64,000 bases of DNA from Cokeromyces recurvatus (GCF_025118155.1 NW_026251398.1:186001-250000), one strand, 5' to 3'; shown: positions 11,384-24,675, numbered from the stretch's first letter. The notes: a model not told the origin generated them from the sequence alone. Numbers and translations: made by a program.

Positions 11384-11519
11384 GATCTATTGAATTTAAA
11401 TAAAATGACCAAATGAATTTCAAACAAATGACCAATTGAGTTTCAAAAAAGTGGGCAAATTTATTCAAAAATTTGACCAGCTTTTTCAAAAAATTGTCCA
11501 ATTGACGGCGGACGCACTG
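11384..11519. repeat. Right terminal inverted repeat of the transposon
   Basis: Inverse copy of 9810-9945. It lies upstream of the transposase start and so also contains its likely promoter. Confidence 0.93.
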
Positions 11520-11736
11520 TATTTTTGAAGCTAGTTCTATTGTGGCAATCGAGTGGCGCAAAAGAATATTAAGTAATTTATAAATCTTATCACCAATAAA
11601 ATACTTTTTTACATATAAATTGATCAAAAAAAAAAAAAAAATTTTTTTTTCGATTTCCCTTTCTTTTTCTTTATCAGATTAAATATATTTCATAAAGAGG
11701 AAGTTTTTTTCCCCCCTTCATTTTATCACTATAGAA

Positions 11737-12144
11737 ATGGTCCTTCCTTTAATTAATAAGATTCAAGTTCGTCATGCCTCTGTTTTAACTCAACATTTAC
11801 CACCTTTACCACATTGTCTTCATAAACAACCTTCTCATCAATATCAACATATCGTGACTCCTGCTTCATTACCAATTACTGCTTTATCCAATAATGCATT
11901 TAATCCAAGTTACATACCAAAGCATCATAAAGAAAGATTGACTATGGATGAGTTGTACAAGGTTCTTAATAACTCTAAATCTTTGTATAAAGTAATTCAG
12001 GATAATTACTTATATGAAGGTGAATATATTCACATTAAAGACAACGACATTGTTCATACGAAGGATACCATTGATTTAGAAGAATTATTAGAAGAACAAA
12101 ATAGATTTATACAACTATTATTAAAAAAGAAATTAAAGAAATAA
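11737..12144 (+). CDS. Small hypothetical protein, 135 residues
   Basis: Single-exon frame with a good start just after a long pyrimidine/A-rich leader. The N-terminus (MVLPLINKIQVRHASVLTQH) has basic and hydroxylated residues and could be a weak mitochondrial presequence; His and Pro are frequent in the first half. The second half is helical and charged (MDELYKVLNNSKSLYKVIQD, DTIDLEELLEEQNRFIQLLL) and ends in a Lys-rich tail. I do not recognise a family. It begins 216 bases from the right end of the transposon. Composition and clean frame support a real gene. Confidence 0.65.
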   Translation: MVLPLINKIQVRHASVLTQHLPPLPHCLHKQPSHQYQHIVTPASLPITALSNNAFNPSYIPKHHKERLTMDELYKVLNNSKSLYKVIQDNYLYEGEYIHIKDNDIVHTKDTIDLEELLEEQNRFIQLLLKKKLKK

Positions 12145-13025
12145 ATGCAAATATAAACAAGTCTTTATATATAAAGAGTTCCAACAAAAATCAAGGGGTT
12201 ATTTTTATTTTTTTTACAACAATGAAAAAAAAAAAAAATTAGGGGAAGGAAGGACAAGAGAAAAAAAAAAAAATTAATTCTCCGACAACCACTCATATGC
12301 AGCTGTTTTTTACATCAGCAAATGTAGTAATAAGAATTCGCGTTGTTTTGTTTTTACTCCTTCTATTGCTGTATTATGTGTGTAATTATTTTCGAAATAT
12401 CTGACATTTAATTTGATAAACCCATATAATATGTTAAAAAAAAAAAGATAATGATAGTAAGCAAAAGGTGGTAGAAGATATACATAATTGGTACGGTAAA
12501 TAAACACGCGAATAATATAATTTTGATTTCTTTTGTGTAATAGAATGTAAATTTCTTGCGTAGCTAAAAATACATGTTTGTATGCTTGACATATTCTTTT
12601 TTTTTTCACTGCTGCTATAAAGGGGGAGGGGTCAATATGTACATGATTTTATTACATCTTTATTATGTTATCCATTTATATACAAATATATACACATAAA
12701 TATGAATATAAATTCATTTCATTGTTTTCTTTAATGTCTTGTTTAAAAATAAACACAAAAAAGCAGAGTTGTGATATAAATATACACATAAAATAGTTGA
12801 TAATCACATAAAGTAAAAATAGTAGAAATGGCTGAGTTCAATTTATACATATATTAATTCAAAGAACTACCAATTAAATTTATTAAAGTGTGCCTGCGTC
12901 ATTAATTTTTTTTTTTATTTTTTATTTTTTTGAATTTGGTTACGCTTACATTTAAAAAAATATATTCCCTTTTTTTCATTTTTTTCTTTTTTCTTTCTTT
13001 ATAATAAAATAAACATCTAATTAAA
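12145..13025. other. Intergenic, actin promoter region
   Basis: No gene seen. AT-rich, with T-rich tracts immediately upstream of the actin start at 13026, as common before highly expressed fungal genes. Confidence 0.55.
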
Positions 13026-14573
<1,548 letters not shown>

Positions 14574-14743
14574 GAAAAAAGAAGAAAAAACCAAGAAATT
14601 TTGTTTCGGGCAAGATTTCCTTTTTTTTTTCTTATTACAAATTTTTTTTTTTAATACAGGTTTTTAAAAATGAATTAGCACATTAATCTTATTTTAAAAC
14701 ATATAGTCCTTTTTATAATTAGTGTATAATCTATTCACTCTTT

Positions 14744-14784
<41 letters not shown>

Positions 14785-15702
14785 CACACTGGTGTTCTAA
14801 GATGCATTTTAACTTGTGTATTTAAACAGATGATATTTACTACCTTTAACCTGAATTGTGACTTGATGTTATTCCACAATTTTGCAAATTAGAATGTCTA
14901 GAATTTATGCTTAATATGAGTTGTAAACGAAACATGCTAAGCTGGCTACTGTTTCGGAATTCGCTATTTATTATTAAAATAAATAAAAAAAAAAGATAGG
15001 CTTTTCAGCATTCTCACACAAACTTAAACTATGCATCTTTTCTTTCATATTTTGTAAGCCATTAGGTATCTTTCATTATCTAGCAAATATTAAACACATA
15101 TCTAAATGAACATGATTAGCTTAGTTATTTATATATTATTATTAATCTCTTCAAGTGAAAGAAAATACAAATACATATAGTTGCTTGATTATTAGTAACT
15201 GCTTCTGGTTATATTCGTTCATTCTACTTTATCGTCATTTTTGATCTTTTAGTTTTACATTTATTAAAACTTGTAAGGCTTCTTATCTTTGATATATAAT
15301 TCGATGACTTGATACCAGTAATATATAATCAATTCTAGAAGTTTCGGAAACCCTTAGTTCTGTATTTAAACTTTATATATGCATTGTAAGCAATGATGTC
15401 CCGTCATATTCACCTGTTATCTGATCTTCAAATATCATCTACATTTATTCATAGTTGGCAATATTATGAATCAGTTTTGCTAGTCATTTTTTTTAAAAAA
15501 AAAATGGTACGCTATTTTTTTTTAATGCTTCATCATAATGGCGAAAAGAAACATATTCGTTGATATAACATATAGTGAACAGCATAAATATGTAGTCCTT
15601 TAAAACAAGTGTATTAAAAGGCTATAAATTAAACATGTTTTTATTTTGAAATGTATATTATTAGAATCTATCTATCATTGATTGTTTAAATTGTGTATCT
15701 CT
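14574..15702. other. Intergenic between convergent actin and a small minus-strand gene
   Basis: Contains the actin 3' flank, a T-run of about 35 at 14743-14777 and otherwise featureless AT-rich DNA. No RNA gene recognised. Confidence 0.5.
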
Positions 15703-16091
15703 TTATAGTTTCGTTAATAATCCAAGCGCAGCATCCATATCATTTTGTGTCTTTTCGTACAGACGTTGTTCTTCTTCTAGTTTAGTTGTCTTTTGGCATA
15801 TATAAAAGAAAGAAAGAAAGAGAGATAATGAATAATGTATATACAAGTATTCAATAATAATAATAATAAACTTACATCTTCCATTTGATCATTTTTCACT
15901 TTGATTATTTGTTTCTTTTTAGGTGCTAAATGGTGTTGAAGATCGTCCAAGAGGTTATCTAGATCTTCAGTCAAACTAGCATTTTTCAGTTTTTCAGACT
16001 TTGTTAATGGCTTTTTAGGTTTAGTAATTTTGTTCTTTCGGGTATAAGGGGTCTTTTTATTTAACGAATCTTTCTTTGCTGCTTTTCCCAT
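15703..16091 (-). CDS. Small basic protein, 100 residues, unknown
   Basis: Model: complement(join(15703..15789, 15876..16091)), phase 0 at the single intron. The first third is strongly basic (MGKAAKKDSLNKKTPYTRKN, KITKPKKPLTKSEKLK), then an acidic helix (SLTEDLDNLLDDLQHHLAPK), and the C-terminal exon is a charged helix (TTKLEEEQRLYEKTQNDMDA). The composition resembles small nucleolar or ribosome-assembly proteins, but I cannot name the family. It is divergent from Ash2 with 173 bases between the starts, so the two probably share a promoter region. Confidence 0.75.
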
Positions 16092-16264
16092 TGTCAGTGA
16101 TTTATGTATAATCTATATACTTTACTATGGATTTTTGTGAAAAAAAAAAACAAAAAAAAACAAAAAGGAAAACAGTCCTGACTGACTTTAAAACATCGAA
16201 GGAAAAAAAAAAAAAAAGACACGATTCATTCCTCACTTTTTACTTTCTTTCTTTCTTTCAAATT
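16092..16264. promoter_or_regulatory. Divergent promoter between small basic protein and Ash2
   Basis: The 173 bases separate two start codons on opposite strands. A-rich runs and a (CTTT)n pyrimidine tract precede the Ash2 start. No specific binding site was recognised. Confidence 0.45.
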
Positions 16265-18282
16265 ATGACCGAGCTTGTATGGAACGATACACATACTATC
16301 AATTCACAACATAAATATTGCTACTGTGGTAGAGATCGTAACCTGTTAGAAATCACTATTCAATGCCGCTGTAGGTAGTTTTATTATAAAAAAAAAAAGA
16401 TGAAAAAAGAAAAGAAAAGAAAAAAAAAAAAAAAGCAAACAGCATCTCATGACTCTCTACGTTTTATTTTATATTTATTCAGTATGTAAGAATTGGTTTC
16501 ATTCAGAATGTACAACTATTTCTAACCCACCCGATCTACTTTTTACAACTAACTATAATTTTGTTTGTCAGAATTGTAATAAAGAGGGGGACTTTGATAT
16601 ATTTGAAAGGACAACAGCTGGTTGGAAAGACATTTGTTCAACTGCAATTGCCAACTTGATTTTAGAAGAAATTCTTGCACGCATTGGACATAATGAAACA
16701 TTATTTGATAGTAAAAACGCAAATTTGATGCAAGAATGGCACCCTGAGGAATATTATTTTAACAAGAAAGAAATTATTCCATTTGTTGATAAACACTGGC
16801 AGAGTCTTTGTACAGAGAGAGCCAGGACAACTACATGGTACATAAGATAAAAACATGTAGATAATAAGGGTATGGTGTAAGACTCATTATTCTTTTTTTT
16901 TTTTCATTTAAGGTGGGCTACATTAGGAAGTTGTCTTTATTCATCCAAGGAAACTTTCATGTCGCGTGATGAACGTCAACGATCTGCAGCTTCTGATTTT
17001 CGTCTTGTTGATGCCAATCTTTGGCACATTCGACCGTCATTTATCCAATATGGAGGAAAATCATTACCACGTACACAACAAGATCTTACAACTCCAATGA
17101 CAACCCCCTCACCTAGGTCCTCATCACCAACTCCTCTTTTTAATGTTTTACCTGCTGTCATTTTCCCACAATCCTCATCCTCATCAACGGCAGATCATCC
17201 CTCTAATCGTTTTGGGTTCAAGTACACATATTGTGAGCCATCTATTTTGTCCTTGGTAGGGTATCAACAAGTGGCTAATAAAGATGGATGCACTTTGAGT
17301 ATAACTGATAAAAGCCCTTATGTGTTTGTGGCTAAAGATGGCTTAACAGTGACAACAGAAAAGGGATTTCGTATGTGTCGTGCGAATGTAGGTGTTAAAG
17401 AAGGAGCATGGTACTGGGAGGCTATGATACAGAATGCGGCAGGACCAGCCAACGATAATGGACCTCATGTACGTATTGGATGGGCACGACGTGAAGGTAA
17501 TATAAATACATGCATATATACGAAAAATACTAAGCTTATTTTTTTTTTTTAATTCTTTAGCTTGTTTAAATGCACCTGTTGGATATGATGCTTACGGTTA
17601 TGGCTATCGTGACAAGACAGGCGATAAATTGTTTTGTTCAAGACCAAGTCAATATGGAGAACCATTTCAAACAGGCGACGTAATTGGACTTTATATTTCA
17701 TTACCAACTAGACCTTTCAAATCAGTTACACGTCGGCGTATTCCAATTGCGTATAAGGAACATTTGTGGTTTGAAGAAAAGGATTATAGGCCAAGTAAAG
17801 AGATGGAAGCCTTAAAGGACCCATACAAGGAAGTGGATTATGAACCTAAAATCTTGAAGGGATCTTCCATTACAGTCTACAAAAACGGGATAAATCAAGG
17901 AGTGATGTTTACTGATCTATTTGATTATGAAGACTTTGGAAGTTGGCCAGAGACGATTATGGCTAAACGACGACAACGAGCAAAGAAAAAGAGAAAGCAG
18001 AGTTCAAAACAACAAGATGAATTAAATGGACAACAAAGATGGACAGAGGATCCACCTGTGGAAGATGATGGTACATTAGGTTATTATCCCGCCGTGAGTG
18101 TCTATAAAGGAGCTGTGGTAACGTGCAATTTTGGTCCTCATTTTCAATACCCACCTACAGATCAAAAAGAGGACTGGAAGCCGTACTGTGAACGATATGA
18201 TGAATATATGGCAGAGGAGTGTGTGTGGGATCTATTAGACGAAGTGTCAAGATCATTTAAGCAACAGAAAAAAGTAATATAA
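16265..18282 (+). CDS. Ash2/Bre2-type subunit of the COMPASS H3K4 methyltransferase
   Basis: Model: join(16265..16370, 16483..16837, 16913..17496, 17561..18282), 588 residues, phases consistent. Using the GTAGGT donor at 16371 restores a Cys pair (CRLC). The N-terminus is an atypical zinc finger (YCYCGRDRN, then CRLCKNWFHSECT, then FVCQNCN), followed by a winged-helix-like part (WATLGSCLYSSKETF), as in animal ASH2L. The C-terminal half is the SPRY domain (GVKEGAWYWEAMIQN, VRIGWARREG, YGYRDKTGDKLF, GDVIGLYI, VYKNGINQGVMF). Ash2 binds RbBP5/Swd1 and stimulates Set1-type methylation of histone H3 Lys4 in the nucleus. A basic insert (KRRQRAKKKRKQSSKQQ) within SPRY may be a nuclear signal. Confidence 0.93.
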
Positions 18283-18861
18283 TGTACATGACTTTTTTTT
18301 TTTGCAACTATTTTGTTTATTTGTTTGTTTGTTTGTTGTTGCCTTTTTTTTGGAATTGGAGCTTTTATTAAAGCATTAGAATGTATATAATATAAAACAA
18401 AATTATTAAAAAAAAAAAGACTTGCGGGAAAAGATGAAGGCTTGAATGAATCTATTCCAAAAGGTAATATAAGAAGAGAAAGTAAGCTTACAAAATGATA
18501 TTGGCTTGTAGTAGCCAATAGGATGAGCAACTATCTTTGTTTTATCTATTGAAATTAAAATCGTACTACATATACCAGATTGCGAGTAAACGCGACGACG
18601 CTTTCTACATATCCAATTTCTCTTCATTTAAGCCGATTTTATATATATATATATATATATATTCAGCCTGTTTATTATAATAGAATGGATGTTAACTCAT
18701 GATTATACAATCTTTATAGCCAGAGCCTATGCAAAAGAGATAATAAATAAATACGTAGATAGTATTTATTAAGAAGTTTATGTTTCAGACAATAAATCCA
18801 ATGTAAAGTAAGGATAGTTAAACATATATGTTAGTCATAACGATGTGTGTGTGTGTGTGTT
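18283..18861. other. Intergenic, convergent 3' flanks
   Basis: Lies between the 3' ends of Ash2 and the first nuclease paralogue. Holds (TTTG)n at 18315-18335, (TA)n at 18642-18662 and (GT)n at 18845-18860. No gene seen. Confidence 0.5.
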
Positions 18862-19947
18862 TTAAAGTGATTTGAGCAAATAGTTTGGTTTCCATTCAGC
18901 ATCACTATCCAGAATCTTTTTAATAATGTGTCGAGGTTCAAGTGTAATCAGCTTATTAAGCATATGTTCATCCTTGGTTATCTCTTCCTTTTGAAGAACA
19001 AAGATTCGATAAGAGTTCCTGTAAGCGTCAAACTGAATTTCTTTAACTTCCTGTTTGTTCATTAACGTTAAGAAAGCCTGAATGTATTCCTGTACTAATT
19101 CAGCTGTTGTTACAGGTATTGTTTTATTTACAATGGTATCAAGACATTCGAGCATTCTATTGTAATTATCCTCAAATTGATCTGCATACAAAGTTTTCCG
19201 ATGCCTATCTGAATTATAAAGGCCTTTAGGCAAAAAGTTGTCAGAATCATAATCATTATCTGCAAGAATCCCTAGAGTAGTCCATACTTCATTCGTGATT
19301 CCTAAAACGCTAAGAATATCGTCCTTCTCGTAAAGAACATATCCTCCTTCATTAAGAGGTTTAATAACAACTTTTATTTTAGGGTAAAAGAGTAGGTCAG
19401 AATCTTGAGTGACGACAATACCTCCTAAACGGCCCACTGCAACCTCTGCTTCACCATCCCCAATCATGACTTCCCAACCAGTTTTACGACATAGCTGAAC
19501 AAATGCTTTGGTCGCATTTTCACTAAATCTAAACAACTTCTTGGACAAGTACATCAGCTTGTTACAATCTCCCTTTTTCTTTATTCTCTTATCAAGAAAT
19601 TTATCTAATGCATTTGATATGTTAGCTTGAGTATTTAATTTTAATTGAAGCCGCTGTTGATGACCCTTTCTTCGTTCAAGCGTGCGTTCTCCATCAATAC
19701 AAAGGATATATTTATGCTTGTTAATAATAGTTGAGATCTCATAAAGAGACCTCTTAGCTGCAATAGCTAGACTACCCTCATTATCTTCATCATCACATAA
19801 CCAAAAGTGTTTTTTAAGGATATCATAAAACGTTCCAACCACATCCACATAAATCTTTTCTTCAAATTTAAAAGATCCAAGCCTATCCCTTCTTGTTCCT
19901 TTAATATCATTATACTGCAAAAATGCCCATGCGCCATTGACTCCCAT
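18862..19947 (-). CDS. XPG/FEN-like nuclease paralogue A
   Basis: Intronless, 361 residues. The start MGVNGAWAFL corresponds to the MGI.G.L terminus of FEN1/XPG/EXO1 nucleases, whose free N-terminus sits near the active site. The metal-binding acidic residues of the family are visible: Asp in IYVDVVGTFY, Asp in LCIDGERTLERRKGHQQRL, Glu pair in GDGEAEVAVGRLGG, Asp pair in VVTQDSDLLFYP, and NDYD in GILADNDYDSD. The helix-two-turn-helix normally following that last Asp (GxxGxGxxxA) is not recognisable; instead there is YADQFEDNYNRMLECLD. So catalysis looks intact but DNA recognition may differ. It is tandem with paralogue B, 250 bases apart, which suggests local duplication. The substrate is unknown. 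Confidence 0.82.
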   Translation of the reverse strand: MGVNGAWAFLQYNDIKGTRRDRLGSFKFEEKIYVDVVGTFYDILKKHFWLCDDEDNEGSLAIAAKRSLYEISTIINKHKYILCIDGERTLERRKGHQQRLQLKLNTQANISNALDKFLDKRIKKKGDCNKLMYLSKKLFRFSENATKAFVQLCRKTGWEVMIGDGEAEVAVGRLGGIVVTQDSDLLFYPKIKVVIKPLNEGGYVLYEKDDILSVLGITNEVWTTLGILADNDYDSDNFLPKGLYNSDRHRKTLYADQFEDNYNRMLECLDTIVNKTIPVTTAELVQEYIQAFLTLMNKQEVKEIQFDAYRNSYRIFVLQKEEITKDEHMLNKLITLEPRHIIKKILDSDAEWKPNYLLKSL

Positions 19948-20197
19948 TTGAAAAAATAAAATAAAATAAATAAATAAAATGAAATAATATGAAATAAAAT
20001 GAAAAGAAATAAAATGAAAAATAAATAATGAACAAGGAGACAGAAGAATAAAATAAAAGTATCACCATTTATACCAGCTTATAGTTGTCAATATCTATAA
20101 GCATTAATTGCTAAATTTGTGGGGGAAAAAAAAAAAAGTCAAGTGCTTGTCACTTATAGAAGAGTTTATTCTGCTTCCTTTATATAATTAAATTAAA
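19948..20197. other. Spacer between the two nuclease paralogues
   Basis: 250 bases: promoter of paralogue A, with AAAAT-type repeats at 19957-20035, and the 3' flank of paralogue B. No gene. Confidence 0.5.
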
Positions 20198-21286
20198 TTA
20201 GATTAAATTCGTCTGAGGAGAATAACCTATTGATTTAATATAATTAATTATATCTTGTGGACGAGCAATTAATTCGCTTGAAGAATCTACAGTCGTTAAT
20301 ACTTCTTCTTTTTGAAGTGCAAAGATTCTAAAGGAATTCATATACGTAGAGAATTTAATCATCCTACCATTCTTACTATTCATCGAAATTAAAAATTCTT
20401 TTATATATTTTTTGATTAATTTAGCCGTATTTTTAGTTGTGGACGTGATAGAAGACTTTATGATTTCATTATAATTTTCTTCAAATTGATCCACATACAT
20501 GCCTTTATCAAGAAAAGAATCCTCTTTTTCTGGCATAAATGGATCTATATCATAGTCATTTTCGGCAAGGATCCCTAAAGCGGTCCATGCTTCGTTTGTA
20601 ATCGCCAAGGCCTCTAATATATCACTCTTTTTATATTCAAGATAGATTGTATCCAGTCTCCCACTCAGAGGCCGAATAAGGATATCTATTTTGGGATAAA
20701 ATAACATATCTGAGTCGTTTGTCACAACTGTTATTGTTGTTGTTGTACCACTACTACCACCTAATCGACCGACTGCTACCTCTGCTTCTCCATCACCCAT
20801 GAGGATTTCCCAACCTTCCTCCTTACATGTCCTTGCAAACAACGTCTCTACATCTCTATTGATTCTGAATAATTGTTTAGTTAACGTTATCAAGAACATT
20901 AAATCCTTATAATTCGTTTGTCTTCTCCTTCGTTGCCTTGCTAACTTTTGTTGTAGTCGATAAATTTTGACTTGATTCCTTAATTTCTGTTCCATCCGTC
21001 TTTCATGCCCTTTCATACGTTCCTTTGTACGTTCACCATCAATACAAAGCACGCACGTTTCTTTGTTAAGAACAAGAGAAATGTCTTGTAATACCTTTTT
21101 CGCTGCATCTGCCTTCTTTTCATGATCATTTTCGGAACATAGCCAAAAGTGACATTCAAAGGTCTCATAAAAGGTGCCTACAATATCAACATAGATCTTA
21201 TCACATTGTATTTCGTTGAGATTCGTTATTTCTCTTCCAAAGATACGTTTTCTCTCGAGGAATTCCCAAGCTCCCTTGATTCCCAT
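20198..21286 (-). CDS. XPG/FEN-like nuclease paralogue B
   Basis: Intronless, 362 residues from MGIKGAWEFL at 21286; the frame is open upstream, but the added residues are hydrophobic and the MGI start is diagnostic. It has the same blocks as paralogue A: KIYVDIVGTFYETF, LCIDGERTKERMKGHERRM, MGDGEAEVAVGRLGG, VVTNDSDMLFYPKI, GILAENDYDID. It differs by a Ser/Thr-rich insert (SSGTTTTIT) before the VVTNDSD strand and an Arg-rich linker (KLARQRRRRQTNYK). Both copies keep all family acidic residues, so both are probably enzymes rather than decayed copies. Divergence is substantial, so the duplication is not recent. Confidence 0.82.
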   Translation of the reverse strand: MGIKGAWEFLERKRIFGREITNLNEIQCDKIYVDIVGTFYETFECHFWLCSENDHEKKADAAKKVLQDISLVLNKETCVLCIDGERTKERMKGHERRMEQKLRNQVKIYRLQQKLARQRRRRQTNYKDLMFLITLTKQLFRINRDVETLFARTCKEEGWEILMGDGEAEVAVGRLGGSSGTTTTITVVTNDSDMLFYPKIDILIRPLSGRLDTIYLEYKKSDILEALAITNEAWTALGILAENDYDIDPFMPEKEDSFLDKGMYVDQFEENYNEIIKSSITSTTKNTAKLIKKYIKEFLISMNSKNGRMIKFSTYMNSFRIFALQKEEVLTTVDSSSELIARPQDIINYIKSIGYSPQTNLI

Positions 21287-22107
21287 TGTAGAGCACAAAG
21301 AAGAAGAAAAAGGGAATATGTCTTTTTTCACTACTTTATATATAAATACATACATATATTGTTTAACTTGATTAATCAAACTTATACATATACATATATA
21401 AAATAGCTACGTGATAAAATCTATATAATACTTTTTTTTTTATGCAATCAATAATAACCTTCAATCCAATACATGTATAACTATTTTTTTTTGTTATTTT
21501 ACTTTCCAATTAGACAATAATGTATACTTTTGCAGTACCTAGCTTTTCTTTTCTTTTCTTTTTCTCTTATAAAGATATAAATGGTTTACTGCCATTTTTA
21601 ACTAGAGTATAAATAAAAGTATGATATATTGACCTGATTTAATACTTTAAATCAAACTTTTATTTTGAACTGTACCTTCTTATGTAAGCTATATTCATTT
21701 CTATATACCTTAAATTATTAACATTGAATTTGTCCTAAGAAGGGGTTTTTTTTTCTTTTTAAAATAATAATAATAGTAGTAGTAGTAATAATACTAAAAA
21801 GGCAAAAGAGGGATATAGAAATACAGGAGCGTGTTATTGAGTTTATAACTAATTCAGCAGCTATTGTACTAGTTTATAAAGAAAATTGGAAGAATAGATT
21901 ATGCACTAAACAGTCTAACTCTTCAAGAATGATGCAGATAGTGAATCAATTTAGAGGCGTACTAAGATTTTTTTTTTTGAAAAGCGCAAGTAATTCCAAA
22001 TTTAGAAAAAGAGCCTTTTTTTTTTTCGTGACAGCATATACGTTGTAGCTTTTTTTTTTTTCTTTTTTTTTTTTTCCTATAAATTACAGATCATTTTTTT
22101 TAAAAAA
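21287..22107. other. Divergent promoter region, nuclease B and PPWD1
   Basis: 821 bases, AT-rich, with an (AAT/AGT)n run at 21764-21797. No reading frame of interest; several T-runs precede the PPWD1 start. Confidence 0.5.
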
Positions 22108-24675
22108 ATGGCAGATGAAACAAATACTAATGACAATAATAAAAGACCTCATGAAGAAAGTCCATCAGTAGAGCAGGAGCAAGAATCTGGTAATGAAAAC
22201 AACAAATGCCTTTTTTTTTCGTATTTTATTAATGTTTTCTTGTTGATTTAGATGAGGACATTGGACCTGTTTTACCTCCTGGTCCTAATGAAGAAACTCC
22301 CAGAAAGAAAAAAAGAAGTAAACAAGATTATATAATAATAATAATAATTTCAACGAGATAACTAATTTGTTTGGAAAAATAGCTTTGGCACATGAGAAAC
22401 TTTACTTAGAACACTTACCCAATGCCGACATGTACGAAAAGAGTTACATGCATCGTGATGTTCTTAACCAAGTAGCCGTTACAAAGTAATGATGAATTAG
22501 AATTCAACATTAGTATTTCATTTAAGAAACTTATTATTTTTATATATGTATACATGTGTTAGAAATGATTTTATTATAACAACTTCTGTGGATGGTCATT
22601 TAAAATTTTGGAAAAAGACAGGCACGGGTATTGAGTTTGTTAAACATTACAAATCTCATTTATCAAGCATTGTCGACATTAGTTTATCTGCTGATCATGA
22701 ATTATTGGCAACCATTTCAGATGATATGTCATTAAAAGTTTATGATATCACTAACTTTGGTAAGTTTTTTTTCTTTTTTTAGGGTAAATGCTGAATAAAT
22801 AATAACTATTGTTATTAGATATGATTAACATGATCAAGTTGAAATATAAACCAAAAACATGTTGTTGGATTCATCAAAAGGGACAAGCGCAAGCACTAGT
22901 TGCCGTGTAAGCTTAGTTATATAGGATCATATAAAAACAATATTTATTTATGTTTTTTTTATATGTATTAGCTCTGAGACAGAAAATTCAAATATTCACA
23001 TTTATGACGGTCGTGCAGATGGGAAGCCTCTTCACACATTATCTAAAATGCATTCAAAACCTGTTCATATTATTGAATTTAATTCACGCTTTAATACAGT
23101 TATATCAGTTGACACGGTAGGTATGATCGAATATTGGTCACCAGAAGAACCTTTTGCTTTGCCCGACTATCTTGGTTTTGAACTAAAGTCGCAAACTAGC
23201 TTATATGAATTCCGAAAGGTATAAAACAGTTGCTTTGCCCTCCCCCCCTTTTTTTTATTATACAATAATAATAATAATTTTTTATTAGAAAAAATCTGTT
23301 CCTACTTGTTTAACCTTTTCACCTGATGGAACAAGTTTTGCCACTATGAGCTTTCCAGATCGTCAAGTCCGATTATTCAAATTTTTAACAGGGAAATTAT
23401 ATAGAGAATATGATGAGAGTTTGCAAGTCATTAGTGAAATGCAACAAGCTGGTACAAGTATTTATAAGTTAGATGATATGGAATTTGGTAGACGATTGGC
23501 TATAGAAAAGGAATTAGAAAAATCGAATCAAGCTAAATATGTAAATGCCATATTTGATGAGACTGGAAATTTTATTATTTATGGTTCATTACTGGGTATT
23601 AAAGGTAAAAGATTAAAAAAAAAAGAAAAAGTAGATTATGATGACATATGTATTCTAATCCGATATATATACATATATACATAGTTGTAAATATTAGAAC
23701 AAATAAGGTAGCACGCTTGATTGGTAAATCAGAATCAAATAGATTTGTTAATCTTAGTTTGTATCAAGGTGCACCGAAGAAGAAGGGAATTTATACTTTG
23801 GTATGTTTAATATGAATATGTATGTCATGTGCATCCATTTAATTTTTTGATTATACATTAGGCTATGGCTGCATCAGATAATGCCGTACTTAAAGAAAGT
23901 CAAGAACTAGATCCAACCTTATTTTGTACAGCCTTCAGTAAAAATAGATTCTACATGTTAACACGTAGAGAACCATTTGAGTAAGTAAAGAGGCCTTCTC
24001 TTCATTCATAAACTATTAAACCATTAACATAATTTAATTAGTAATTCTCAAAAGGGAGAACGTGATGTGTTTAACGAAAAACCCTCTCGAGAAGAGCAAA
24101 CAGTTGCTGCCACACAAGAACGTAAACAAGTCCTTGGTACCTCTGCCATCATTCGAACCACTTCTGGTGATATTCACATTCGTCTCTTCCCTGATGCCGC
24201 TCCTAAGGCTGTCGAAAACTTTGTAACACATTCTAAAAATGGTTATTATGATAATTTAATCTTCCATCGTATTATTAAAGGTTTTATGATTCAGACAGGT
24301 TGTCCCTTTGGTGATGGTACAGGAGGTGAATCCATTTGGGGAGATGACTTTGAAGATGAATTTTCGAGAGAATATAAACATGATCGACCCTACACAGTGA
24401 GTATGGCGAATGCAGGACCTAATACGAATGGAAGTCAATTCTTTATTACAGTTGCACCTACGGTAAGTGTGTTGTATATATACACAAAGATATTGCATAT
24501 CTTAACATTTGGACTTTTTTTTTTTTTTTGTTAGCCTTGGTTGGATAACAAACATTCGGTATTTGGTAGAGTTACAGCTGGTATGGATGTAGTTCATAGT
24601 ATAGAAAATGCAAAAGTAGATAAATCAGATAAACCTTATGAAGATATTAAAATTATCAACATAGAAATTCGATAA
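22108..24675 (+). CDS. WD-repeat peptidyl-prolyl isomerase (PPWD1-like cyclophilin)
   Basis: Model: join(22108..22189, 22252..22317, 22383..22485, 22563..22759, 22819..22906, 22972..23218, 23289..23604, 23685..23800, 23862..23980, 24042..24462, 24535..24675), 631 residues, all phases consistent. The acidic N-terminus is followed by WD40 repeats ([62 protein letters not shown]). The C-terminus is a full cyclophilin domain: [13 protein letters not shown] with the catalytic Arg, [12 protein letters not shown], and [13 protein letters not shown]. The [17 protein letters not shown] linker is diagnostic for this family. Homologues associate with spliceosomes, acting in the nucleus as prolyl isomerase. 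All key cyclophilin residues are present. Confidence 0.96.

Larger units (their letters stand above)
9810..11519 (-). mobile_element. Complete IS630/Tc1-mariner-type DNA transposon, 1,710 bp
   Basis: The element starts CAGTGCGTCCGCCG and ends with the inverse, flanked by TA at 9808-9809 and 11520-11521, the target duplication of this superfamily. Inverted repeats of 136 bases (9810-9945 and 11384-11519) differ at about one position by eye. Each arm is itself made of about five imperfect 20-25-base units of the type TTGGTCATTTGTTTGAAA. A single transposase gene fills the middle on the minus strand. Near-identity of the arms and the intact frame suggest a recent insertion. Confidence 0.95.

Noticed and set aside
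11361..11627. 88-residue minus-strand frame at the transposon end
   Set aside because: It lies in the right inverted repeat and flank; a near-identical frame occurs in the left repeat, as expected from the inverted repeats.
12310..12609. 99-residue minus-strand frame upstream of actin
   Set aside because: AT-rich chance frame with no homology words and no splice partners.
16449..16482. Alternative Ash2 start at 16449
   Set aside because: The residues before the acceptor at 16481-16482 are intronic; using exon 1 restores the Cys pair of the zinc finger.
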